From contig NZ_JAGGNR010000014.1 in the NCBI RefSeq assembly GCF_018614975.1, positions 186,001 to 250,000 on the forward strand: 64,000 bases of DNA, in the 5' to 3' direction. The DNA comes from Paenibacillus polymyxa. GTDB taxonomy: Bacteria > Bacillota > Bacilli > Paenibacillales > Paenibacillaceae. A program made the position numbers and the translations under genes. A model generated the notes under the pieces. The model worked only from the letters and a program-made list of their open reading frames with translations. It did not search any database and was not told the origin of the DNA. Below are positions 26,492 to 35,310 of the stretch, one piece after another. Within the stretch, counting starts at the first letter, position 1. Each line of letters begins with the position of its first letter.

Positions 26492-27756
26492 GACTTGCCT
26501 CCCCGTAGAATCTTGCGCTGTGAAGCCCAGGCGCTGATCTGGTGACCAAATGGTACCCATGATTTGATACGCTGTATTTTGCTTTGAGCAGAAGCCAGCT
26601 GGACTTTCAAGCGTTCTCGCTCACTGTAACCCCGTTCCAGACGATGATCTGCTGCCCGTAATGCAGCTTGCAGCTGTCTGATCGTTACCAGTGCAGCTAG
26701 CGTCGGGTCTATCTTTTCCGGTTCTTCGACAACTCGATCGTTAAGATTCACAACTGGATCATGAACGACAGAATTTGCTGGCTGCATTCGGTATTGCGGT
26801 TGCCACTGGCAACCGGTCGCTGCTGTCAACTGAGACGTGATTCGGTCGATGATCTCTTGATCAGGATTTGCATCATAATGTACACCCGTCCATTGTTCAG
26901 CTTCTGCCAGCTGTTCACTGTATCCCATCCGATGGAACACATCTGCACCCATCACACGGCAATACAGTTCAACTTCATGTGGTTCTAATATATTTTTCCA
27001 GTTGTTAACAGAACCCTGATGTGCCTCTTGATGCGAAGAGAGGAATGGATCACCCACACCCATACTGTAGAACATGTCAGACTTGGCACTGTCCAGAAAC
27101 TGTCCATACTGCTCCATACCTTGTTCATATCGAATACCCAGAAATGCGCATAGTTTCTCAAGTTCTTCCTGAGGTCTGGCAACCAATTGTTCATATTGAA
27201 GTTCATACGCATTGGCGTGTGGTTCTGCAAAATAATCATTCAAGCGAAGTATCCCAAGTGTGAGATCTACGGATTTCATATTTAATTTGGGGCTCTGCAG
27301 ACTATGAATCAGGTCGAATCCTTCTCCTGTGTGGCGGTTTACCTTTTTGAATGATGCAGCTACGGCCAGAGGATTACGCTGGAGATGAATACGCTTGGAC
27401 TGAGGGAACAGACGATCCAGCCATTCCAGCATGTAATAGTACCGTGGAGATTTATCAACGATGAAGTCTGCTCCGCTTCCTTCCAGGAATCCATTGTAGA
27501 TCTCAAGAGCAAAACTTCTGCACGCCTTTTCGAAGACATCCTCGGATACCATGGCATTGTAGAACTGACGTATGATGGCGCTGCCACCATAAGCGCGTGA
27601 ATCAGCCTTGGACAAATCGACAAGATTCATCAGAAACCACATTTCCTGGGTGGCAAATATACGACTATGATTTTGCAGCATTACGGTGGATAAGGAACTA
27701 CCACTGCGGGGAACACATAGTAGGAAAACAAGTCCGTTACCTTGAGCGTCGATCAA
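26488..27756 (-). CDS. PAPS-dependent sulfotransferase, first gene of the lasso operon
   Basis: The start is a TTG at 27756 with GAGGAG upstream. CVPRSGSSLST at residues 14-24 is the 5'-phosphosulfate binding loop, and IHLQRNPLAVAASFKK is the 3'-phosphate binding region. Residues ~350-405 form an unusual charged coiled-coil tail (RQLQAALRAADHRLE). The gene overlaps the cyclase by four bases, so it belongs to the operon. I infer that it sulfates the lasso peptide (Tyr, Ser or Thr), using PAPS from the nearby cysC. The acceptor is unproven. Confidence 0.82.
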   Translation of the reverse strand: MIDAQGNGLVFLLCVPRSGSSLSTVMLQNHSRIFATQEMWFLMNLVDLSKADSRAYGGSAIIRQFYNAMVSEDVFEKACRSFALEIYNGFLEGSGADFIVDKSPRYYYMLEWLDRLFPQSKRIHLQRNPLAVAASFKKVNRHTGEGFDLIHSLQSPKLNMKSVDLTLGILRLNDYFAEPHANAYELQYEQLVARPQEELEKLCAFLGIRYEQGMEQYGQFLDSAKSDMFYSMGVGDPFLSSHQEAHQGSVNNWKNILEPHEVELYCRVMGADVFHRMGYSEQLAEAEQWTGVHYDANPDQEIIDRITSQLTAATGCQWQPQYRMQPANSVVHDPVVNLNDRVVEEPEKIDPTLAALVTIRQLQAALRAADHRLERGYSERERLKVQLASAQSKIQRIKSWVPFGHQISAWASQRKILRGGKS

Positions 27757-27929
27757 TGGCAGCCTCTCCTCTGTTCATTAAAATAAATATGTAGCCGGGA
27801 TAGACCAGACTCTACCTTTGTGTTTGGCAAAACGAGTAATATGCACGCTATAGGTCAGCATTTTGCAATATTCCGTCGGATGCTCAACTGGGAATGAAGC
27901 AAAACACATGGTTCATTCGACAACTCTTA

Positions 27930-27944
27930 GATACAATATGTATT
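27930..27944. promoter_or_regulatory. Second copy of the lasso operator-like palindrome
   Basis: GATACA-ATA-TGTAT followed by T instead of C. It lies 31 bp (three helical turns) from the first copy and downstream of the predicted transcription start. Confidence 0.55.
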
Positions 27945-27953
27945 CATAGTTTC

Positions 27954-27982
27954 ACTCTATGATACAATATGTATCGTGTCAA
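27954..27982 (-). promoter_or_regulatory. Promoter of the lasso operon
   Basis: On the minus strand TTGACA (27982-27977), a 17-bp spacer and TAGAGT (27959-27954) form a sigma-A type promoter about 200 bp before the sulfotransferase start. The spacer contains the palindrome at 27961-27975. Confidence 0.65.
27961..27975. promoter_or_regulatory. Operator-like palindrome in the lasso promoter spacer
   Basis: GATACA-ATA-TGTATC is a perfect inverted repeat lying between the -35 and -10 hexamers, so a bound regulator would block the promoter. The regulator is not known. Confidence 0.6.
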
Positions 27983-28189
27983 TCTTTTATTTTCACCTTT
28001 TCATAAATTCTTACTCTTTCACTGTATTCCGCTGTCTGTCGTTCCATCACTTCATCCTGATCAATCTTGATCAAAATGCACAAATGCGAATAAGCTCCAG
28101 ACATGTTCTGTGAGGAACAATGCCTGAAGCCATAACTAATTTATGGAGAAGCCTAGTATGAAAACCGATGAATAACCACCCAGTACACC

Positions 28190-29515
28190 TTACATTTGAA
28201 CTTTTCCCAGCAGAGCTCCGATGCTCCCATTGTGTTCTTCTTCCTGATCTGCCTGTGTAGCATCCTGCATTCCCTTCTGTACCTTCACGGTTAACAATAC
28301 AGCAAGTCCCGCCACGAAAAAGAAAATGAGCGACAGAATACCCCAACGTGTGGAACCTGTGATCTGCCCAACATAACCAAACACAAATGGACCAAAGATC
28401 GAAGAGAATTTGCCTGTAATATTCACAAATCCAAAATACTCTCCTGTTCTGCCAGCTGGCATCAGATTGCTAAACAGGGAACGCGCTGTGGATTGACTCA
28501 CACCCTGCACGACACCAACCAACCCGGCGAGCACATAGAAGTGGATCGCTTGTGTCATGAAATAACCGAGAATCACGATACATATGTATACGGATAAGCT
28601 AAAGATTAATACCTGCTTTGCTCCCCAACGCTGTGCCCATGCTCCCAGTAACAATGTACACGGGAACCCGATGAACTGGGTTAACAGTAGCGCGAGCATC
28701 AGGTCGGCTGTGCCTATGCCTATACTTGTCCCATAGATCGTAGCCATCAGAATGATGGTATTAATGCCGTCATTAAAAAACCAGAAAGCCACCAGCATGC
28801 GGATTAACTGGGGAAAACGCCGCATCTGACGAAAGGTTTGCCGCAGTCTGCGTACTCCCACCGCAGTGTACCCTGTCCACGTTCCGGGCAGCCCCGGTGA
28901 TGCAGGCCGTCTCGGAGCATGGCGAAAGATCGGTATCGAGAACAGCAACCACCACAACGAAACGGAGATAAACGCAAGTCTTGTGCCTGCCAGTGTACTC
29001 CCCATCCCGAACCAGCCCGGTTGCTGAATCATCAGCAGGTTCACCGCAAGCAGCAAACCTCCCCCAATATAACCATAGGCATAACCTTTGGAGGATATCA
29101 TATCTCTTCGTTCCACAGGTACCAGATCCGGCAGCATGGCATCGTAAAAGGTGTTACCACCCGCAAAGCCAATGGTCGAAATGACCAGCAACGCGGAAGC
29201 AAGGAACCAGTCCCCTTCTCCGATTGCGCTGAATCCCAATGTGGCAAGGACACCAATGATTGCAAATACACGCAGGAAGTCACCCTTCCGTCCTGACAAA
29301 TCAGCCAGCGTGCCGAGCAGCGGTGTTAGCAGCGCTACGCACAACATGCCAATGGAATGGGTATAGGCCAGATAGGAGGCAGCCGTATCCGTATCCAGAG
29401 TTGCCGCAGCCACCGAAGCATAGAATACGGGCAATACCGCGGCCAGCACCGTTGTCGCGTAAGCCGAGTTGGCCCAATCATACATAATCCAAGCCTTGAT
29501 CGCCTTTTTATTCAC
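28190..29515 (-). CDS. MFS transporter, UMF1/Atg22-like family
   Basis: The 441 residues have about 12 transmembrane helices. The N-terminal KAWIMYDWANSAYATTVLAAVLPVFY is characteristic of the UMF1 family. GTLADLSGRKG is the MFS loop 2-3 motif, and later signatures include SQSTARSLFSNLMPAGRTGEYFGFVNITGKFSSIFGP. The family's substrate is generally unknown. It stands upstream of the lasso operon in the same direction but behind that operon's own promoter, so no functional link can be claimed. Confidence 0.85.
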   Translation of the reverse strand: MNKKAIKAWIMYDWANSAYATTVLAAVLPVFYASVAAATLDTDTAASYLAYTHSIGMLCVALLTPLLGTLADLSGRKGDFLRVFAIIGVLATLGFSAIGEGDWFLASALLVISTIGFAGGNTFYDAMLPDLVPVERRDMISSKGYAYGYIGGGLLLAVNLLMIQQPGWFGMGSTLAGTRLAFISVSLWWLLFSIPIFRHAPRRPASPGLPGTWTGYTAVGVRRLRQTFRQMRRFPQLIRMLVAFWFFNDGINTIILMATIYGTSIGIGTADLMLALLLTQFIGFPCTLLLGAWAQRWGAKQVLIFSLSVYICIVILGYFMTQAIHFYVLAGLVGVVQGVSQSTARSLFSNLMPAGRTGEYFGFVNITGKFSSIFGPFVFGYVGQITGSTRWGILSLIFFFVAGLAVLLTVKVQKGMQDATQADQEEEHNGSIGALLGKVQM

Positions 29516-29823
29516 ATAAATCCTTCCTTTTCATGCATCTCTATATCAGTGCGAGTTCAAAAAGTCTAAATGACTTTTTAAACAACCTCTATTCGATGCC
29601 AGATCGATGTCTTTCTCCTATTGTAAAGGAAGGATATCACACTTGTTCACTGTTTCTGTAAAAAATGGAGTAGTTCTGTTCTTACAACTCACCTTACCTC
29701 TGTGGTGAACTTGTGCAATTGTATCATTTTATATCCACTCTCATCACATATCGTCCTCGCCCGTGAATATACTTAATTACCGACAGGCCAAACTGTGCCG
29801 CGTAATCAATGGGGGGTGCCTAC
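29516..29823. other. Intergenic region upstream of yhbH
   Basis: It separates the divergent MFS and yhbH genes. An inverted repeat of GTTCAAAAAGTC with GACTTTTTAAAC (29555-29583, one mismatch) could be a terminator-like remnant. It includes the word shared with 15512-15528. I could not confidently place a sigma-E promoter. Confidence 0.5.
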
Positions 29824-30993
29824 ATGTCAAATTCACACCAGCCTTACTCGTTCGTCGTGTCGAAGGAAGATTGGTCGCTTCACCGCAAAGGGTACCAGGA
29901 CCAACAGCGCCATCAGCAAAAGGTGAAAGATGTCATCAAGCAGAATCTGCCTGATCTGATTACGGAAGAAAACATCATCATGTCTGATGGAAAACAAATC
30001 ATCAAGGTACCAATCCGCAGTCTGGATGAGTACCGTTTTGTGTATAACTACCAGAAGCAAAAACATGTCGGTCAAGGAGACGGTGACAGTCAGGTCGGAG
30101 ACGTCATCGGTCGTGATCCCTCTGCTTCGCAGAAACCCGGCAAAGGTGAAAAAGCTGGCGATCAGCCTGGTCATGATATTGTAGAAGCCGAAGTTAGTAT
30201 TGAGGAACTGGAAGATATGCTCTTCGCTGAGCTGGAATTACCTGATCTGAAGCAGAAAGACAAAGACCTGATTGAGACACATACGGTGGTATTCAACGAT
30301 ATTCGCAAAAAAGGCATGCAGTCCAATATTGACAAGAAACGTACCATTCTGGAGAATCTGCGTCGCAATGCAACGACCGGTACACCAGGCATCCATCACA
30401 TCAGTCCGGATGACCTGCGTTACAAGACATGGGAAGACAAAATCATTCCACAATCCAATGCCGTTATCATTGCCATGATGGATACATCCGGGTCCATGGG
30501 TTCGTTTGAGAAATACTGCGCGCGCAGCTTTTTCTTCTGGATGACCCGTTTTCTACGCCGTCAGTATGAGAAAGTTGAGATTGTTTTCCTCGCCCATCAT
30601 ACGGAAGCCAAGGAAGTAACCGAAGAAGAGTTCTTTACCCGTGGCGAGAGCGGAGGCACCATCTGCTCCTCTGTATACATGAAGGCTCTGGATATTATTG
30701 ACAGCCGATACCCACCTTCCAGTTACAATATCTACCCGTTCCACTTCTCTGACGGGGATAATTTAACCTCGGATAACGAGCGGTGTGTGAAGCTGATTGG
30801 TGAGTTAATGAAGCGCTGCAACATGTTCGGGTACGGCGAGGTGAATCAGTACAACCGCAGCAGCACACTGATGTCGGCTTACCGTCATATCAAGATGGAT
30901 CAGTTCATGTATTATGTGATCAAAGAAAAAGGCGAAGTGTACAAAGCTTTGCGCAGCTTTTTCCAGAAACGGGAAGGAGGCAGCGTTCAATGA
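29824..30993 (+). CDS. yhbH: YhbH (DUF444) sporulation-associated protein
   Basis: The ATG at 29824 is preferred over 29809 because GGGGGGTG lies between them. The product is 389 residues, like B. subtilis YhbH. The N-terminus has [21 protein letters not shown], and [12 protein letters not shown] is a von Willebrand factor A-like metal site. YhbH works with SpoVR and the PrkA kinase in sporulating Bacilli; the E. coli counterparts are YeaH, YcgB and YeaG. It overlaps spoVR by four bases, so they form one operon. Confidence 0.9.
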   Translation: MSNSHQPYSFVVSKEDWSLHRKGYQDQQRHQQKVKDVIKQNLPDLITEENIIMSDGKQIIKVPIRSLDEYRFVYNYQKQKHVGQGDGDSQVGDVIGRDPSASQKPGKGEKAGDQPGHDIVEAEVSIEELEDMLFAELELPDLKQKDKDLIETHTVVFNDIRKKGMQSNIDKKRTILENLRRNATTGTPGIHHISPDDLRYKTWEDKIIPQSNAVIIAMMDTSGSMGSFEKYCARSFFFWMTRFLRRQYEKVEIVFLAHHTEAKEVTEEEFFTRGESGGTICSSVYMKALDIIDSRYPPSSYNIYPFHFSDGDNLTSDNERCVKLIGELMKRCNMFGYGEVNQYNRSSTLMSAYRHIKMDQFMYYVIKEKGEVYKALRSFFQKREGGSVQ

Positions 30994-32426
30994 CAGATGA
31001 GATCCGCGACCTCGAATACGCCATTGCCGAGATTATGGAGATTGCCAATGGTTTTGGTCTGGACTATTACCCCATGCGGTACGAAATCTGCCCATCGGAT
31101 ATTATTTATACATTTGGAGCTTACGGTATGCCGACCAGATTCAGTCACTGGAGCTTTGGCAAAACATTTCATAAGATGAAAATGCAATACGATTTTGGAC
31201 TCAGCAAAATTTATGAGCTTGTCATCAACTCCAACCCTTGTTACGCCTTCCTGCTGGATGGTAATTCCCTGATTCAGAACAAATTGATCGTAGCCCACGT
31301 CCTGGCCCACTGCGATTTTTTCAAAAACAATGCCCGCTTCTCCAAATCCAACCGGAATATGGTCGAAAGCATGGCCGCTACGGCGGATCGGATCAGCAAT
31401 TATGAGATGGCGCACGGAACGGAAGCCGTTGAGGCATTTATCGATGCCGTAATTGCAATTCAGGAGCACGTAGACCCACAGCTGATTAAACCCCGCCATT
31501 TGGACAAACAACGTTACATGGAGATGAAAATGCGGGAGCAGCGCGGTGAGAAAGCACCCAAACCGGAAGGTCGCTATGATGATCTATGGTCACTTGATGA
31601 TGTGCAGTCGGAAGAAGCACCCACCGAAGGTATTCAGGTCCATCACTTCCCGCCTGAACCGGAGAAGGATGTCATGTGGTTTATTCAGGAATTTTCGGAA
31701 GTGTTGACCGACTGGCAGCGGGATATCATGAGTATGATGCGTGAAGAGATGTTATATTTCTGGCCACAGATGGAAACCAAAATCATGAACGAAGGCTGGG
31801 CATCCTACTGGCATCAACGCATTATCCGTGAACTCGATCTGAACAGTGAGGATACGATCGAATTTGCCAAACTCAACTCCTCCGTGGTGCAGCCATCCAA
31901 ACAAAGTCTGAATCCGTATTATCTGGGACTGAAGATTTTCGAGGATATTGAACGGCGCTGGGATAACCCAACCCGTGAAGAACAGGAACGTTGGGGCCGC
32001 AAACCAGGGCAAGGTCGTGCCAAAATGTTCGAGGTGCGTGAATTCGATTCCGATACCTCTTTTATCCGCAATTACATGAACAAGCAATTAACCGAGGATC
32101 TTGACCTTTATGTATTTGAGAAAAAAGGCCCGGACTGGAAAATCACCGACAAGTCCTGGGAGAACATACGGGATCAGCTCGTATTTTCACGTGTCAACGG
32201 GGGCTCCCCTTATCTTGTCGTGCAAGATGCCGACTATATGCGGACCGGGGAACTCGTACTGAAACATCAATATGAGGGCATCGAGTTGGACCTGAAATAT
32301 ATGGAACGCACCATGCCTTATCTGTATCGCCTCTGGGGGCGTACGGTCCATGTGGAGACACGTGTGGAGGATAAACCGATCTGGTTTACGTATGATGGGA
32401 AGAAGCACCACCGCAAGTTTTTGTAA
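30990..32426 (+). CDS. spoVR: Stage V sporulation protein R
   Basis: The 478 residues are of typical SpoVR length. They carry [30 protein letters not shown] in the expected place, then [33 protein letters not shown] and [12 protein letters not shown]. SpoVR is needed for normal spore cortex formation in B. subtilis; its molecular activity is unclear. It is translationally coupled to yhbH and ends before a terminator. Confidence 0.93.
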   Translation: MTDEIRDLEYAIAEIMEIANGFGLDYYPMRYEICPSDIIYTFGAYGMPTRFSHWSFGKTFHKMKMQYDFGLSKIYELVINSNPCYAFLLDGNSLIQNKLIVAHVLAHCDFFKNNARFSKSNRNMVESMAATADRISNYEMAHGTEAVEAFIDAVIAIQEHVDPQLIKPRHLDKQRYMEMKMREQRGEKAPKPEGRYDDLWSLDDVQSEEAPTEGIQVHHFPPEPEKDVMWFIQEFSEVLTDWQRDIMSMMREEMLYFWPQMETKIMNEGWASYWHQRIIRELDLNSEDTIEFAKLNSSVVQPSKQSLNPYYLGLKIFEDIERRWDNPTREEQERWGRKPGQGRAKMFEVREFDSDTSFIRNYMNKQLTEDLDLYVFEKKGPDWKITDKSWENIRDQLVFSRVNGGSPYLVVQDADYMRTGELVLKHQYEGIELDLKYMERTMPYLYRLWGRTVHVETRVEDKPIWFTYDGKKHHRKFL

Positions 32427-32502
32427 GGTTTTCGATTATCGTTGTTGGAAACGAAAATATAAATGCTCTTATCATGGATGAGAATATTAAAATATAAGAC
32501 AC

Positions 32503-32544
32503 AAAAAAGCGGCAAGTTCCCGACATACACGGGAACTTGCCGCT
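32503..32544 (-). terminator. Terminator of the GGDEF-EAL gene
   Basis: AGCGGCAAGTTCCC pairs perfectly with GGGAACTTGCCGCT, followed by TTTTTT on the minus strand. It lies between convergent genes and may also stop spoVR transcripts. Confidence 0.9.
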
Positions 32545-32558
32545 GGTATTTCATAAAA

Positions 32559-35045
32559 TTAGGATGATACCGGCGGTGTACCATTACCCTGCAATCGCAG
32601 CGGTACAAAAAAATCATGCTCCACTTCACTTGCCGGCAGTGGGCGACTGAAATAATATCCCTGAATCTCGCGGCAATCATTCTGCATCAGAATATCCAGT
32701 TGACCTTTCGTCTCAATGCCTTCCGCAATGACTTCCATCTTGAGATTCTGTGCCATCGATATAATGGTCGCCACAATGGCTTGATCGCTGTGACTCTCTG
32801 TAATGTCCGTCACAAACGAACGATCAATCTTGAGCTTGTGAATCGGGAAATGCTTCAGATAACTCAGTGAGCTGTATCCTGTCCCGAAATCATCCAGGCT
32901 GATCTTGACACCCAGTGCTGTCAGTTCATTAAGAATCGCTGTGGATACGGCTGCATCCATCATCATGCTCTCTGTTATTTCCAACTCCAGATATCGAGCA
33001 TCCAGCCCTGTTTCCAAGAGTGCATTCTTGACCTGTTCTACCAAGTTGGATTGGTGGAACTGCTGGCTGGATAAGTTAACCGATACCGGAATGAGTGGTC
33101 CGCCACTGGCGTGCCAGAGCTTCATCTGCCTGCACGCTTCCCGCAGCGTCCAATTGCCAATCTCATAGATCATGCCTGTCTCTTCTGCAAGCGGGATAAA
33201 CACATTGGGTGCGAGCAGACCTTTGAGTGGATGGTTCCAACGTATAAGAGCCTCCACACCAATCATGCGGCTATCCTCGGTACGAATCTGTGGTTGATAG
33301 TACAGGACCATCTCATCGCGTTCCAACGCTTTACGAAGGTAACCCTCCAGCTCAATGCGTTCATATAGTTCCGAATCCAATTGGGCCGTGTAGAATTGGA
33401 AACCATTCTTGCCATTTTTCTTCACTTCATACATGGCGGAGTCCGCATGTTTCAGCAAAGAATCCACGCCCACTCCATGATCCGGATACATCGCAATTCC
33501 AATGCTCGCGGTCACGTAAAAGTCATTTTCCTTCAAACGGTAGGGTAACTGAATGGCTTCAACAATCTGTTTTGCAAGTTCTGCCACTCGAACCTCAGTC
33601 GCTTGATCATCGGTTACCACTAATGTGAACTCGTCTCCGCCCATTCGGGCCAGCATGACATTCTCCATCGCCATCGGATCAGAAGCTTCGATCGCTTTCA
33701 TGATCCGGCTGCTGACTTCTCTTAGAAATATATCCCCAACGGAATGTCCCAGCGAGTCATTAATCATCTTAAAACGGTCTATATCCATCACCATAACGGC
33801 AAAAGAATCCCCTTTTTCTTCCGAAGCTTGAATCGTGAGAGCCAGCACATCATCCAACTTGCGCCGATTGGGCAGCCCCGTCAATGGATCATGCAAAGCC
33901 TGGTGACGAATGTTCTCCTGGGCCTGCTTCTCCTCCGTAATGTCTTTGATCAAAATGTGACTTCCCACATGTCTGCCATCAATGACAACAGGAACTACAA
34001 CAATACTAAGGTCCAGAAGTTCACCCTGTATGTCTCTCATTTTGGCCATGTAGTGCGTCTGCTCCTGCTCCAGCCCATGATCATCCCAATCGATGGAATC
34101 AAATTCACTTATCCACTCGATATCGATTTGCTGAGCGATCTCATCAATGGAACGCTCCATGACCCCTTTTTCAGGATATCCGGTGATTGTTGTTACAGCA
34201 GCATTAATCCCTTTGACAATACCTTCCTTGTTCACTGAAATAATGGCATCCGAATGGTTATGATACAGGGCCTGATACCATTGCTCATTCTCATGAATCC
34301 GTCGATCTTTCTGTGACATTCGCTGATTGATAAATATGCCAAACAACGTCAAGCCCAAAGCAATAAATGTGCCTGATGCGATCAAGTAGGCGAGAATGCC
34401 TGGCTCAATCTGCATACCTGAACTGATCATCGAGCCATGTGAATGATGGAAATGTGCGGCTGACATCCCTGTATAATGCATGCCAGAGATTCCAATACCC
34501 ATAATGAGACCACTGCCCATCTTGTAAACCCAGGTATGTCTTGATTGATGATAACGGAAGAAAAACATGAGCCACAACGCCGCAAATGAAGCAAGTGCTG
34601 CAATTAGAATGGATAACACCACTCTGCCTGGTTCATACGTAACCGGAGTTGACATCGCTGCCATTCCCACATAATGCATCGAGCTGATCCCCGCTGTCAT
34701 CAGTAATCCAGCAATTATGAGCTTGCTTATCCTGCCCGATTGTCTACCCGCAATGTTCAAGGCCACCCCCGATGCGACAATAGCAAGTAGAACAGATAAA
34801 ACAACCTTACCGGTGGAATAGGAGACTTGCGTAGGCAGAACAAAAGCCAGCATACCTACGAAATGCATGGACCAGATTCCCAGCCCCATCGAGACTGCAC
34901 CGCAGGTAAGCCATACATTCCGCGCCATCCCGCTAGCCTGACTTACACGGCCTGCAAGGTCAAGGGCAGCGTATGAAGCTACCGATGCAATAATATAGGA
35001 TAAAATAACAAGTTCTAAGTTGTACGTACCATGTAGGTGCTCCAC
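32559..35045 (-). CDS. MHYT-PAS-GGDEF-EAL cyclic di-GMP signalling protein
   Basis: The start is a GTG at 35045 behind AAAGGA. Residues 1-240 form the MHYT integral-membrane sensor with HFVGM, MHYVGM and MHYTGM repeats, thought to sense a diatomic gas through copper. A PAS domain follows at ~255-375, then GGDEF at ~385-545 with an intact GGDEF loop (ARMGGDEFTLV). The EAL domain at ~560-810 has EALIRW, SVNLSS, ITES, DDFGTGYSS, KIDRSF and EGIET all present. Both synthesis and hydrolysis of c-di-GMP are possible from the motifs. Confidence 0.92.
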   Translation of the reverse strand: MEHLHGTYNLELVILSYIIASVASYAALDLAGRVSQASGMARNVWLTCGAVSMGLGIWSMHFVGMLAFVLPTQVSYSTGKVVLSVLLAIVASGVALNIAGRQSGRISKLIIAGLLMTAGISSMHYVGMAAMSTPVTYEPGRVVLSILIAALASFAALWLMFFFRYHQSRHTWVYKMGSGLIMGIGISGMHYTGMSAAHFHHSHGSMISSGMQIEPGILAYLIASGTFIALGLTLFGIFINQRMSQKDRRIHENEQWYQALYHNHSDAIISVNKEGIVKGINAAVTTITGYPEKGVMERSIDEIAQQIDIEWISEFDSIDWDDHGLEQEQTHYMAKMRDIQGELLDLSIVVVPVVIDGRHVGSHILIKDITEEKQAQENIRHQALHDPLTGLPNRRKLDDVLALTIQASEEKGDSFAVMVMDIDRFKMINDSLGHSVGDIFLREVSSRIMKAIEASDPMAMENVMLARMGGDEFTLVVTDDQATEVRVAELAKQIVEAIQLPYRLKENDFYVTASIGIAMYPDHGVGVDSLLKHADSAMYEVKKNGKNGFQFYTAQLDSELYERIELEGYLRKALERDEMVLYYQPQIRTEDSRMIGVEALIRWNHPLKGLLAPNVFIPLAEETGMIYEIGNWTLREACRQMKLWHASGGPLIPVSVNLSSQQFHQSNLVEQVKNALLETGLDARYLELEITESMMMDAAVSTAILNELTALGVKISLDDFGTGYSSLSYLKHFPIHKLKIDRSFVTDITESHSDQAIVATIISMAQNLKMEVIAEGIETKGQLDILMQNDCREIQGYYFSRPLPASEVEHDFFVPLRLQGNGTPPVSS

Positions 35046-35091
35046 TCACTCTGTCCTTTCAACCGGGAAATGCCTCGTATGTATGCAAAAA

Positions 35092-35133
35092 TGTAAAAAA
35101 GAAGCGAGTGCGCTGTCTGGATGACAGGCACTC
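35092..35133 (-). terminator. Terminator downstream of the xylanase gene
   Basis: GAGTGCCTGTC and GACAGCGCACTC (one bulge) are followed by TTCTTTTTT on the minus strand, about 180 bp after the xylanase stop. Confidence 0.7.
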
Positions 35134-35310
35134 CCTCCGCATCATTTGACTCGTGACCACAGACTTAGTTGAAGCCGTTGTCATACATTGGAACCCGTTT
35201 ATTTGAATGTATATAGTCTAAACGTCCCAGCCTTTAAAATCAACACTTATTTCCAGATATACGATGTTGAATTGCTAACATTCTTATACTCTAATTCACA
35301 ACTAAATATT

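Larger units (their letters stand above)
27757..28189. other. Upstream regulatory region of the lasso operon
   Basis: No coding potential is seen. Besides the promoter and two operator-like palindromes listed separately, there is a perfect inverted repeat TGATCAA-TC-TTGATCA at 28058-28073, about 75 bp upstream of the -35. Confidence 0.6.

Noticed and set aside
28095-28128. Terminator of the MFS gene
   Set aside because: The hairpin is imperfect and has no U-tract on the minus strand.
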